Assembly (NCBI GenBank): GCA_012845835.1
Contig: JABAKD010000002.1
Span: 13,310,847 to 13,374,846 of the forward strand
Length of the DNA: 64,000 bases
Source: Undaria pinnatifida
Taxonomy: Eukaryota > Sar > Phaeophyceae > Laminariales > Alariaceae
Direction of reading: 5' to 3'
Position 1 is the stretch's first letter, and each line of letters opens with the position of its first letter. The translations under genes were made by a program, and so were the position numbers. Below, piece by piece: positions 1-12,900 of the stretch. Under the pieces are notes generated by a model. It was not told where the DNA came from and did not search any database. It worked only from the letters and a program-made list of their open reading frames with translations.

Positions 1-1040
1 ACGTTTTTGTGGCATACAAAGCTCACCCTGAGCTAGGTCGTCGATCGATGTTTTACCCCTTTCGCTTAGTATATGCAACAACTTCACGTTTGGCGTCGTC
101 GGCATAACACGGGTTCGATTCTCGCTTCGAACGTGTTTTTGGTGCAACCGTTCGCGCCTATGATGTCATATGCTACGTCCTCAATTTATTTCTTGAGAAC
201 CAGGCAGATCTTGGCTTCTCCTGTAAACTGCCTATTTATCAGCTAGGGGATAGGGGACGTTTGTAACATGCCTTTTTCTTTTTTAGCTTTGTAATGTATG
301 AATATTTTCTAGCCAATTTCTTATTCCCAGATAGTGTGGGATAAAACAGTGGCAACACCTCCCGCGGGTCGGTGTATCCTCCCTTTTCAAAACTTCAATA
401 TAATTATCATTATCCCATACTATTCATGGTACAAACTGTGCCTATACCGCGCGCGTCCTTAGATTTCCAGCGAAACGGAACGAAAGGCAGGGTTGGCCCA
501 TACCACCGCATACTGAAGACCCGCCAACCGGCACGTTCCACAGATAGATAACCGCCGCTCCGAGGGGCGGGAGAATGTTGCAAGGCGTACCCTGGGCTTG
601 GAAATCGATCGATCATTTACCCCGGCAGCTCAATAGGTATCATAGCACCTTCGCACACGCGCTACGTTAACCATGGGCCTAGTACGAACAGCTTTCAGTA
701 CGAAAATACGAAGCTCTCTTGTTGTTTCACCTATGATCTTTTTCCATGCCCTTGACACGCCGTCAGAAATCCCTGCGTTTGTCAACAAGGGGCAGATAGA
801 TACCCCCAGCGTTTTTGGCGGGTGCGGGCACGGTCTTGTCAAGTAAAGCGATGCGACGTAAGCGCCTAGGCCCTTCACTGTTATGGTGGATGAACTTGCA
901 TCGGTACCTCAAAGCGTTGACGGATCCACTGCTGCTACGTATAACTATAAGTTGCGGTGAGGTTTCATGGAGGCGTTGTCATCCACACGATCAACTACAA
1001 CCAGGGATGCGTGTGGCCGCAGTTTTGAGTGCGCACCTAC

Positions 1041-1230
1041 AATAGAGGTATTTAGGTACGATAGAGGAATTAAGGTAAACCGTTTTTTGGCTAAACTGTA
1101 CGATAGAGAAATGAAGGTATACCGTTTTTTTGGCTAAACCGTACGATAGAGGAATTAAGGTATACCGTTTTTTGGCGATTTTTTTTCTGGATGACGGTGC
1201 TTCTTAATCCAATATCGTCAGCACGCCGGT
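1041..1230 (-). mobile_element. MITE-A, partial with triplicated terminus
   Basis: Three copies of a terminus-like unit (GTACGATAGAGGAATTAAGG ... TTTTTTGGCTAAAC) precede a reversed MITE-A body (CTTAATCCAA-ATCGTC). Confidence 0.7.
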
Positions 1231-1270
1231 CGTTCACACTTCCAGGTATTCCTTTATAAAGCTGCTCTCC

Positions 1271-1335
1271 GTATTGTAAATACGTCAGCTGTGAGTTTGA
1301 CAACATGTAGGGTGTCGATACTCACCTTTTCAAGG
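1271..1335 (-). repeat. Repeat-H fragment
   Basis: CGTCAGCTGTGAGTTTGACA and GTCGATACTCACC are the reverse of the copy at 5701. Confidence 0.7.
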
Positions 1336-1539
1336 GGCTGCGGGATGCACCGGCCGATCGTTTTTTATGGATGCATTGTCCTTTGAATGTAAATGACTTC
1401 TTCTATCTATATACCAGGTACATAGCTGCCAGGGTGAGCGTCAACAACCAAAACTTATCAATAGCGGTAACTACTACTGTATACGCACTTCATCCCAGGG
1501 TACTAATTGTTCGTTGTCATGATTCGTCAGTTTTGATGC

Positions 1540-1815
1540 ATTGCCGACTAATCCCAGGGCAGAGGTGCAGCATAATTTTCTAAGAATTTTCTGAGCTCCT
1601 GACTCGAGGAGGAGCTAGCTCAATGTCTCACCCTAAACATGACTTCGTAAACAAGTCGTTCGCGCAATCCGACCAACCCTGCTATGCGCTAGTCCGAAAA
1701 CAACCATTGTACTAACCGATAGTCCCACATTTGAGGTGGAGCTCAACCGGCCAGGTATACCTTTTTTTGGCGCAAAGCAACGCAAACCATACCGTACCGT
1801 GGGATGACTCTGCAC
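1540..1815 (-). mobile_element. MITE-B copy
   Basis: Contains CTGAGCTCCTGACTCGAGGA, CATGACTTCG, CAATCCGACCAACC and ends ACCGTGGGATGACTC. Family terminus is CATCCCACGGTAGGGGTGCA. Confidence 0.85.
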
Positions 1816-1894
1816 ACCTAACCCATGGGATTGTTGCCTCTACCGGCAATGTCGCAAAACAGCGAATGGCGCGATGCCATAACCACGCCCACCG

Positions 1895-2290
1895 GTAGAG
1901 GGGAGAGTGTTTACAGGGATTAGTATGGGTAAGCTATTGGTTAACCTTTTGCAAGTCGTCAAACGGACTAATACCCCACCTAATACCTTAACAAATGGCG
2001 TCGTCGACAGACCATGGTTTTTTTGGATCGTGGGTTCGAATTCCACATCCACCATAATAAACCTTTTCAGACTTTCCCCATGTTGAACTTGAAAAATACT
2101 TTCCCCGGTATACCCACGAAATGAAACCGCTTGGATATTGACAGGTCCGGCCGTATATCCGGCCGACCTGCTATCCCGCCGTTTCAGGGGGGGAGAGTGT
2201 TACAAGGCATAGTTTGGGTAAGCTATTGGTTAACCTTTTGCATGTGGTCAAACGGACTAATACCCCACTAATTCCTTAGCAAATCCCTAC
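1895..2290 (+). repeat. Repeat-I, 292-bp unit with tRNA-type B box
   Basis: GGTAAGCTATTGGTTAACCT and CAAACGGACTAATACCCCAC occur twice, 292 bp apart, giving direct terminal repeats of about 95 bp. GTGGGTTCGAATTCCACATC between them resembles a Pol III B box or tRNA T-arm. Confidence 0.85.
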
Positions 2291-2499
2291 CATCCCCTCG
2301 TGAGAATACCTTACCAAAAGGATGGTTGCCAAAATGTACATGGAGGCGTTGCTATTTAGGGGCTGATGCCAGACCTCGAAGAACCGTCTTTTTTTTTGTT
2401 CGAGAACCTCGAACGGATTTTTGGGAACCTTTCGCGAACCGGGACGGGTAAACGCGCCATTGAAAAATAACCACTCAAGTGAACAATTGCCCCATACCG

Positions 2500-2895
2500 G
2501 TAGGGTGTTTGCGATTTCCAAACTCTGTTCGGTTGGAAAAAACATGAAAGTAGCATTGAAACCGGCGAATGCCATACTAGCCCCAAGGCCAACCGACCGA
2601 CCCACGAAAAGATAGGGCTAGAAAGAAAAAAAAAATGTAGGAAAAAAACGTATTTCTTTGACCATTTTTTTCGCTGTTTTTTCGCTATAATAACCCTAAG
2701 GCCAACCAACCTACGAAAAGATAGGCTGGAAAATAAAATAAAAAATGGTGGGAAACAAACGTATTCTCTTCAACCATTTTTTTTGCTGTTTTTTCGTGGG
2801 CTGGGTTGGCCTTGGATTGTGACTCTCGACGGTTTCAATACTATTCTTAACACATTTTCCTACCCAACCCCCACACAACCAAAGTTGGCACATCG
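2500..2895 (-). mobile_element. Fold-back element D1
   Basis: GTAGCATTGAAACCGGCGAA and CAAGGCCAACCGACCGACCC on the left pair with GTTGGCCTTGGATTGTGACT and ACGGTTTCAATACTATTCTT on the right. The core has a second inverted pair. Confidence 0.85.
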
Positions 2896-2949
2896 CAAAC
2901 ATCGTATTGGTGATACAGCAATGTCCCTGCATTAGTACCGCCGTCCACG

Positions 2950-3260
2950 GTTGTGTCGTGGTGAACCTCGTAACTGCTAAGGTCGAGTGAGCGAATTCGA
3001 GTCCCCAAAGGGTCTTTTTCCAGCGCGTGGCATGCAGATAGGGCCTAGCGCTCCTGTATGAACACTTCGACGTGGGGGGACGATGGAACTATAAAGGCCG
3101 AACTCTTTTCGCGATAAACGTGAAGGTATGCACAGTAGTGGGGAAAGGGGGAGGAATGCCTGCTATGTGGCCCCGAGCTTCGAGTTGCGAAGAACGGGGA
3201 GAGGCGCTGAGGGAGAAAATGCGCATAGATAGTACATGGGATGCAAAAGAACAACACGTA
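2950..3260 (+). mobile_element. SINE-like K with decayed tRNA head
   Basis: Head: GTGGTGAACCTCGTAACTGC and CGAATTCGAGTCCCC; body from 3090: CGCGATAAACGTGAAGG, GGAATGCCTGCTATGTG and GAGCTTCGAGTTG, shared with copies at 13855 and 48330. Confidence 0.6.
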
Positions 3261-3304
3261 CAAAACCTGCGATCCGTACCCGTCTTCCCTGCTCGCGTTT
3301 CCAG

Positions 3305-3438
3305 AAAGCGACACTGCACCCTCACGAGGTGTACGTGGGAGGGGACACCGGTGACGCCTCTCGTCGCGAAAGGTTTGCCACGAGGGTACAAGAGGCGTTA
3401 TCACGCCGGAGAGCTTGCGAGGCGCTGCTTGCCTACAG
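3305..3438 (+). CDS. Dynein heavy chain exon 1 (first recognised)
   Basis: Codes residues 1-44 of the assembled protein, from [13 protein letters not shown] to EALLAYR. The acceptor follows a pyrimidine-rich run ending gtttccag; the donor is gtaaca and leaves phase 2, which exon 2 completes. The region is poorly conserved in the family, so the call rests on splice sites, phase and codon bias. Intron 1 (3439-5873) holds a reversed MITE-A, a GGTGC/GGTTC mixed array, an AT-poor unique stretch (4640-5480) in which I see nothing, and a repeat-H copy. Confidence 0.6.
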
Positions 3439-6400
3439 GTAACACTGCCGGTCACTGTTTCGTTTCCCGTTCGGCGATGTAAACTCGTTGGTCAGGAAGG
3501 GAACAAATGCGGTGCTCAACTCCTTTCCATGCCTCCTGCGTTTTTTCCTATTTTTTTTTTTTGTTTGTGTCCGTACGCCAACCCCCATTCTACGCTTCGA
3601 GCGCAGTGTGATGGAGCGAAAGCGCATGTTCGCCTTGCAGAGTGCGATATTAAGGGCTTGTTCTTGATGGGGAAAAGCATTTAATCAATGGTCGTGAATC
3701 AGGAGACGGTTGTACTCATGCCCTGGCAGAGTAAATTCAAGAGGTTTTCCGTCATTACGATAAGGACGCGTGCTGTGGTAGACGTACATGGCACTTTGTT
3801 CTTGGCTAAAATATGATCTAAACGATAGGATTCCTTTATCCCAAAGATTCGTCGGAATTTCGTCATTCGTTTCTTGCGAAGAAATAAAAAAAAATGTTTG
3901 TATGCCTAGGCCATTGGTCTGTCTCATCGGTATTTGCATTTTCAGATTTACTCGAAGTTTGTTTTTGGGTGAGGCATACTATCATTAGTATAGAGCTCCT
4001 CAAGAGGTTAGGAGCCACAGAAACGCCAAAAAAAGATGTACCTCCACCAAAGCATGTGTCTAAATCGAAGGAGGTGGTGGTCGAGCTGTTGAGATGACAC
4101 ACTGGAGAGGTAGTTCTTCGCAGCTGGTCGAGCTGCTGCTGGCGATGGAGGTAAAGCAAAGGCAGTCAGCTGGCGGCAAATTATGTAGTACCTGGTTGTT
4201 GTTTTCTCTGTTTCGAGCGAGACGACCTGTCGCTTCCTTTGTTCCCCCGCTTGGGTTTTCTTCTCCATGAAGTTGAGTATAGTTATACCTGGTAAGTAGC
4301 TCATACAGGCTGGTGAACACGTTAAGACCCCCAAATTTACAAATTCAAATTCACAGTGTCCTTTTCGGTGCGGTTTTTTCAAATCGAGAATCCTACGGTG
4401 CGGATCGGTGCTGTTTCAACAAAGCGGAAATCTTACGGTGCGGTTCGGTGCGGTTTTAAGATATTGTACATCCTACGGTACGGTTCGGCTTTATCATGCA
4501 TTATACGGTGCGGTTCGATGCGGTTTTCAAAAACTATAAATGATACGGTGCGGTTCGTTTGTTTCATGTATCCTACGGTGCGGATCGGTGCGATTAACCG
4601 CACCGAACCGCACCGAACCGATAGGAAAAAACCGCACCGTAAAGAACCCTGCAAATTTATTCCCCGGCGAATGTCCACGTCGTTTTTTTTTTTATTCAGA
4701 CCGTGAATTCTTGCACACGTCGTCTCTGTGCCCTTGCGAATACCTCACCGTTGTTGTTGCTGTTGTTGTTGATGTTTTGCCGGCTTTTCCGTTAGTCAAG
4801 ATTTTTCGGAAATTGTGGACCACCGTAGCCCGAATATTTACGGTGAAAAAAAGAAAAATGAAAACCCCCCGGATGTCACACTTCAGAATGGGTGTGTAAA
4901 ACACGTGTACAAAGTTTCAGGGCCTATTTCTCGAAAACGGCGTGGAGATTTGGGCTTTTGTGCGTAAAACTGAGTAAGATACGTTATTTCCTTCACATGA
5001 CTTGGTCTTAGTGAACGATCCAGTTTTTTGGCCAGATTTTTTGCTTAATGTTGAACACAGGCAGGTCAAACGTTCGATTTTTTCGCGAAAATTTCCACAG
5101 ACATGCCTCGGAGTACGTACGTCCAACCGGATCGTGTAAAATGCGGTGCAATGTTGTTTTTCGCCCCCGCTTGGAAAACGCCTGAATATCATTGAAAAAA
5201 ATGAAGACCTGCCATTGATCGATGCGAGTTTCGCTCCTATTAATAGAGACAGCCTGAGGCCGGTATGAAAAGGAATGGCCATGTGACCCTCTTACCCTGT
5301 TACCCTCTTCCACTGGCACTGGCACTAGTCATGGGGGTCACGATGATACCAACTATTCACTCTTTGACTAGATATTGCGAGCGGTATTCGTGGGGAAGAT
5401 AATTTTGGGTCTTTTTACTTGAACCAGCCTGTAGGATACGTTTGTACGCAAAACACAGACAGGCATGTACAGCAGCATAATGGGTTGTATCGGTGTCATG
5501 CCGGACGTGCAGCAGGCACAGAAAGGAGGTGGGTAGAGTTCGTGCATACGTAGGTTTCCACTTTTTGCGAGCTTCCCTGGGTTTGCTTCTACTTTCTGAA
5601 CATACTTACGAGTGGTCGACGTGGAAAGTCATGCTGCTGCCTGCACATTCTTTCTTGGATGAACACACATATATTTTGATAATATATATTCAAAGAATAC
5701 TCATATGTAAAAACGAGAGGCCGGCGTATCACGCAGCTTGCAAAGATGAGTATCGACCCTTAAATTTGTCGAACTCACAGCTGATGCATTTGAAACAGTT
5801 TACCAAAATACAAATATGTCACAACTGCTGCCTATTGTTCACGTGTGTTTTGCGCTGCCCCTCCGACCGGCAGGCACTACGTGAGCTGCATGCCGGTGGA
5901 TTCAACCGTCACCGGAACGCTGCAAGAAGGTCCCGCGAACAGGGCCATGGCCCTGGCCCTCCGCGCCTTCAAGCGTGAGTGCCACAATTTTCGCGCGTCT
6001 ATGTAGCTGGGGATATATTTTGGGACACGTTCTTGTACGATAGCGCATACCAGTACCTGGTATGCCTTCTTTTATGGGCTTTATGGGCTTCCCGGGTCGG
6101 ACCATTTTTCGCGGCTCAGGTTGGGTCAGGGTGACCCGGCCCGACGTCTCATACTTGAAAACCTTCTGACGCGACCCGACCCGACCCGACCCGACCCGCG
6201 GGCCGGTTCATGACCCGTGGAAAGCCCTGATTTTATTCTGCTTGCTGGGAACGTTTTAGCCCCTTTTATTAGCACCGCGGTTCCGACATGAGGACAAAAC
6301 ACTTGGAGTTAAAGCGGGAAAATATTTTAGGAGTTAGAAAGGGGTCAAGAGTGATCAACGTTGAAGCTCATGCTAGAGTCATCTCACGGGATGTAGGGGC

Positions 6401-6915
6401 TGCCCTTTTTTGGGCCAAAATGTAATGACCGGTTGAGCTCCACCTCGACTGTGGGACTATCGCTTAGTGCGATACTTTTACCAGTGTACTTGTGTTAGAA
6501 TGTTAGGACTTTTGGTCGGGTTTGCGCGAACGGACATCTTCGACGTTTCAGGTTTTGAGTGAGATTTTGAGCTAGCTCCTCACGTTGGGAGCTCAGAAAA
6601 TTCTTAGAATCTGCTGCACCCCCTAGCGTGCGATGACTCGCTGCCGCATGTTGTCGGGATGGTAAACATACCAATGAGGTACGTAGCACCTAGGCCGCCG
6701 TTTCAATGTTCAACGACGGCCCAGATCAGAGGGCGCCTTACCGCTTGGTGCCCGGCACTATGCTTGAGGGTCACGACTTGTGTACGGGACGAACAGAGGT
6801 TTCCTGTTTTGAGGGTTTCCCTTTCTTTATTTCTCCTTCTTTATGGGCGTGTTTTATGGGTAATCGACGGTGTAAAAAATGGTGCTTTTCACGTTCATAG
6901 GGTGTAAAAAAAATC

Positions 6916-6970
<55 letters not shown>

Positions 6971-9900
6971 AGTATTAACATTGAAACCCAAAAGGCACAA
7001 GCCGTATGACGAGCATGCAAGGTTCCTCTTCGGACGAAGGGTGACGCAGGGCTGATGTTTGCTCTTCGGACGAAGGGTGACGCAGGGCTGATGTTTGTTT
7101 TTGCACTCTTCACCCCTGTGCGTTTGCCCACATCCTTACGGTACGAGAGCGAACCGCCCGCGTCTCTGCTGGTCTGCCGGTACCGTAGCCTACAGTCACG
7201 TCCAGCCGGAGGACGCGCGGTGCGGTAGAGGCAGCACTTTTTGGACCGAACGTTTGTCTGAATGACCAGGCTTTTTAACCCAAATGGTCTTTTTTATTCG
7301 AAAAAATGTTTTTTTGCTTCTTTTTTATATACCTGGTATTATATTAATGAAAATACACTCCAGCTGTGAGATCGAACATTTTGTCAAAACTCATCTTTGC
7401 AAGCTGTGTGTGATACTCCGATCGCGCGTATTACGGGTTGTGTGTCCTCATTAAGGATATAGGTCGGCGACTCCCCTTGCAACTACAGTGTAGCTATCAG
7501 GGTCAACAGGGTGATGTTAGGCAGCCTGTGCGCGGAAACTATAAAACCCGTTTCTGATGGGGACAAAATCTGACAGCTGTGCAAGGAAATGAATCAGTTT
7601 ATCAAGTGAATCTTGTAAGTCGAATAACCGGTGAGGGGAGGGCGGAGGTTTTAAGGACGTGGGGGCCTGATTTTGATCAACAGGGGGGCGGGAGGGGGGA
7701 GGGATAGGTGGGGCAGCTCAATTTGTGCGTATATACCTGTGCCACGGGTTTGTTGTTCGATTTTTTTCGCTTTTCGGTTTCGCTCAAAAAGAGCCAGTGC
7801 GCCTACGTGTGGCATGTGTCGGAGGCACGTTTTGGTTGCCTTCTTCCGATGGGCGCGGGCGTGACACTGCGGTCGTGCATGCACATCGGAAAGAGACTGG
7901 GGAACCACAACGCCGAGAACATACATACACGCACTAAATACCATTCGTTACCCGACAAAACTCCGCGTGGATGTTTTATAGGAGTCCTTCTGTTAACTAG
8001 GGCCATTGGTAGTGTTGACGATAGCTCTTTTCGGAGAGCAGGGATGTGTTCGCTCTCTTATATGCGCCGGATATATACTACCTGCCTTCGACAACTCCCC
8101 GTCTTTGAGGCTTTTCGGTGGAGTCCTCGTGATCTGACATCCCCAACGCCGCAAAAACTTCGCAGAGCAGAAATCATTCGTCGGGTCCGCACGTGTGCCG
8201 AAAACAGCAGACGCTTTGATATCGTCAGCCACGAAACGCTCCAGCGGGGAGATAACCTTCGTGTTCCGGCCGTCGAGGGAGCCGTGTTCGCAGGTCGTAT
8301 TGTGAGGACACCCGCAAACTTTAACTTCCCCCCTCCCCCTCCCCAACCCCCATGAAATGAGTACACCCCTACCTCCCCCCGCGCTTCCCTCCCACCCCCC
8401 CACACCACATTCAATGTTGCTCTAGGATCTGGATCCGGGTACAAGGGGCGTGCCATGGCAACAGCGAGCGACCTCATGGCGGAGGTCACGCGCGAGTACG
8501 AGCTGTGCATGTCATCCCTGGTGTTTGACAGCAACATGATGAACGATGCCAACATTCAGGTGCGATGCAGTGCGGTACGGTGCGGTACGGTGCGGTACGG
8601 TGCGGTGCGGTGCGGTGCGGTGCGGTGCGGTGCGGTGCGGTGCGGTGCGGTGCGGTGCGGTGCGGTGCGGTGCGGTGCGGTGCGGTGCGGTGCGGTGCGG
8701 TGCGGTGCGGTGCGGTGCGGTGCGGTGCGGTGCGGTGCGGTGCGGTGCGGTGCGGTGCGGTGCGGTGCGGTGCGGTGCGGTGCGGTGCGGTGCGGTGCGG
8801 TGCGGTGCGGTGCGGTGCGGTGCGGTGCGGTGCGGTGCGGTGCGGTGCGGTGCGGTGCGGTGCGGTGCGGTGCGGTGCGGTGCGGTGCGGTGCAGTGCGG
8901 TGCGGTGCGGCAGACGGGAAATAGTGGGGCCTTATCGCCGCGTCACGCTCGAGTAACCAAGACAGCCAGCCCTTTGCCTTTTGTCCATTGCGTTAGGGCC
9001 CCCGCTTGCGGATTTCTCACCTGGTTCCTTTGCTGTGAACCTTTTTTCTTCTCCGCGTGATGGTCCTTGCCTAGCCCCTTTACAACTCCATCCGCGTTTT
9101 CGACGAAAACCTACTTGGGATTAGCGTGGATTCCTGTTCGCGCTGACCCATGCGACGATAGATACATATCAAGGTCTACCATTTTTCGGCTGATTTTTTT
9201 TCTGAACGACGCGGGCCTGCCCCTTAACCCACAGTCGCCACAAAAAAGAAAACATTTTCGATCCCACGCTGGGTAGGGGTGTGCAGTAGATGCTAAGATT
9301 TTTTGTGAGCTATTCCGTAACAAGATGGGGCAGCTCAATACCAACACCAGCATCACCCAAAACATGACTTCGAAGGCGTTCGTTCACGAAAACCCGACCA
9401 ACGTTTCTACGCGCGCTAGTCCTGAAAACAACCATTGTATTCGTCAAGTTGTCGTCACAACCCATAGTTTCACGCTCGGTAAGAAACGTTTTGGACCAAC
9501 GCTACGGTAGGGGGAGGGTCCCCCTTTTAGGGACCTTTGTTTTTGCTGTGGCTCGGAGTCACTCGCGCGAGTGGCCCCCCTGTTCAATTTTTCGACATGA
9601 ATCCACAATGGGATGGTTAGCTACATACTAATATATTAATAGATTAAAAGATTAATAGTGATAGATTAATAGAGTGATAGATTAATAGATTAGTCTAATA
9701 GATTAACAGATTAGTCTAATAGATTAAGAGATTGATATATTAATAGATTAATAGATTGATAGATTTTTAATAGATTAATAGATTAATAGATTAATAGATT
9801 AATATATTAATAGATTAATAGATTAATAGATTAATAGATTAATAGATTAATAGATTAATAGATTAATAGATTAATAGATTAATAGAGTGATAAATTAATA

Positions 9901-12900
9901 GATTGATACATTAATAGATTAATGGATTAATAGATTAATAGATTGATAGATTGATAGTTTAATAGATTAATAGATTAATAGAGGCTGCGCCAAACAAATC
10001 CCCCCAGCGTCATTTTGTCAGTGAGGTACCGAGTCACTCGTGCGAGTATGATAGTATGATGGTATGATGGTATGACGGTATGATGATATGATGGTATGAG
10101 AGTATGATGATACGAAGTATGATGGTATGATGGTATGATGGTATGATGGTATGATGGTATGACGGTATGATGATATGATGGTATGAGAGTATGATGATAA
10201 GGATGGTATGATGGTATGATGGTATGATAGTATGATATTATGATGGTATGATGGTATGATGGTATGATGGTATGATGGTATGATGGTATGATGGTATGAT
10301 GGTATGATGGTATGATGGTATGATGGTATGATGGTATGATAGTATGATGGTATGATAGTATGATAGTATGATGGTATGATGGTATGATGGTATGATGGTA
10401 TGATGGTATGATGGTATGATGGTATGATGGTATGATGGTATGACGGTATGAAGGTATGATGGTATGATGGTATGATGGTATGATGGTATGATGGTATGAT
10501 GGTATGATAGTATGATATTACGATGGTATGATGGTATGATGGTATGATGGTATGATGGTATGATGGTATGATGGTATGATAGTATGATGGTATGATAGTA
10601 TGATGGTATGATGGTATGATGGTATGATGGTATGGTATGGTATGGTATGGTATGGTATGGTATGGTATGGTATGGTATGGTATGGTATGGTATGGTACGG
10701 TATGGTATGGTATGGTATGGTATGGTATGGTATGGTATGGTATGGTATGGTATGGTATGGTATGGTATGGTATGGTATGGTATGGTATGGTATGGTATGG
10801 TATGGTATGGTATGGTATGGTATGGTATGGTATGGTACGGTACGGTACGGTACGGTATGGTATGGTATGGTATGGTATGGTATGGTATGGTATGGTATGG
10901 TATGGTATGTATGGTATGCTATGGTATGGTATGGTATGGTATGGTATGGTATGGTATGGTATGGTATGTTACGGTATGGTATGGTATGGTATGGTATGGT
11001 ATGGTATGGTATGGTATGGTATGGTATGGTATGGTATGGTATGATACCTCAGACCCGGTAGTGAACAATTGGGGGTATTAACATCCCCCTACGCTACCAT
11101 AGCCGCAAAAAAAAAAAGCATTTGGACCAAAACGTACGATCCCTATCGTGGGATGTACCCATACAAATAGTTAATACCTGGTAGCTATTAGACCGAGGGG
11201 TTTGCTCGTCGGGTATCATAGAACGGGGTTCCTTTCTGGCTGACGGGGTTCCTTAACCCACCCAAAAGTCGTCGGAAATAGAAACAAACATTTTTTTTTA
11301 CGCATGATTCTCGTTGTGTACAGTGTAGTCCATCGGATTATTCATCCGGTACGACGTAGCAATTTTATTTTTCTTCTTAAAAAAAAAAAACGGTTTTTGG
11401 GAGAGGTACCAGATGTGTCTTAACCTCCCAAATCGAGGAACCCCTCCGAAAAAACAACAATGGTTGTGCGCACCTCTATCGTAGCGTTGGGTCTTTTCGA
11501 CGGAGGCAATACGTCCCTCTTCAAGCGAGGAGGTCCCCAGGAACCAAATCGGTGCACCTACGAGTACAGTGTATGCGTACCGTGCGTCTACTTCTGCAAA
11601 GGACTTCGAGGCGCGCGCGCGTCTTTCACCCACGACTGCCGACCCGCAACTTCGGGTCTTCTTGGCCTCTTTTAGAACCGCCCCCACGCGGTTGGGGGTA
11701 ACACATTCGAAAATCAGTGTGGAACGCTTTTTACATTGGATTTTGGCTGTCGAGTAATTACCGCGCTTCCAGGGTATTTGAACAAATAACGTCGGTCTGA
11801 TCTGTGCTCCGCGATTGTGCAGACGTACGTGAAGCTGAAGCTGCCTCCGCCGACCCCTCCCAAGCCCGTGCCGGAGAAGGCCGTCGTCTCGACACCCTCA
11901 CACAACTTTAAAGGTAAGCTTATTCTACCACCGACGCGAGGCGACTTCTGACACGTAGCTACGGCAGAGGTGTGCGCACCATTGTGTTGTAAGGCTTAGT
12001 TTGGGTAAGCTATTGGATAACCCTTTGCAAGTGGTCAAACAGACTAGTACCCTACTAATGCCTTAACAAAGGGCGTCGTCGGCAGGACCATGTTTTTTTT
12101 TGGGTCGTTGGTTCGAATCCCACATTCACCATAATGATTTTTTTCAGACTTTCCCCATGTCGAACTTGAAAAATGCTCTGCCCGGTATACCCAGAAAATG
12201 AAACCGCTTGGATATTGACGGGGCCGGCCGTAAATCTGGCCGACCTGCTATCCCACCGTTTCAGCGGAAGAGAGTGTTACAAGGCTTAGTTTGGGTAAGC
12301 TACCGGCGAACCTTTTGCAAGTGGTCAAACGGACAAATACCACACTAATTCCTTAACAACTGTGTTTCCTGAGGCTCCTAATGTGGCGTCTATACCTTCT
12401 TCTTTGTCTCCCTTCGCATCCTTGCGCTCAGTGGCCGCGCCCTTCGTGTTATCGTGGGCCGATTGCTACTGGTATACCGTAGGTACATACCCTTTCTCGA
12501 GCTCTCACGGTTGTGAGCTCCATCATAGGGTTTTATATCTTGCAATGAGGCGTTTAAGCCTCATTATTACGAGGTGTGGGGGAATCTATAGCCTCATTTG
12601 CGTTTGTTTCGAATAGCCGCATCTTCGATCCCTTTCCGATTTTGGATGTTTTGTGACATCCTTTGATGGGCAGGTGATCTGCATCTACGACTATTCAGGG
12701 TGGGCTAATGTAATAGATTGTCAGTATATCTGGCAATAGATTCGGTAAGATAGTCCGCAGAGTCATGGTCTATTGGCCACAAGAAGGTTCTCTTAAACGG
12801 AATATTCTGAGTGAAGCGGATAACCCGTAGAATCTAGCTAGTTTGTACCACAAGATCGTTCTCGGAAATGGAACGCTCTTCCTCTGGACAAAATAGATAG

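Larger units (their letters stand above)
1..3304. other. Region upstream of the first recognised exon
   Basis: No coding exon is supportable here, although the gene must continue upstream because exon 1 starts in phase 0 without a start codon of its own. The stretch holds MITE-A and MITE-B copies, a tRNA-B-box repeat, a fold-back element and a SINE-like repeat, listed separately. The first 1 kb shows nothing recognisable. Confidence 0.5.
9503..11098 (+). mobile_element. MITE-C swollen by three satellites
   Basis: Left end GCTACGGTAGGGGGAGGGTC, body with TCACTCGCGCGAGTGGCCC and TGCGCCAAACAAATC, right end CATCCCCCTACGCTACCATA. About 250 bp of element surrounds about 1.35 kb of satellite. Confidence 0.87.

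Noticed and set aside
7708-8355. 215-residue plus-strand frame in intron 2
   Set aside because: No recognisable domain, proline-rich ending in simple sequence, no codon or splice support. It could hide an unknown remnant, but nothing shows it.
10624-11081. Long reading frames of MVWYG repeats
   Set aside because: Translations of the TATGG satellite; open in all frames by composition.
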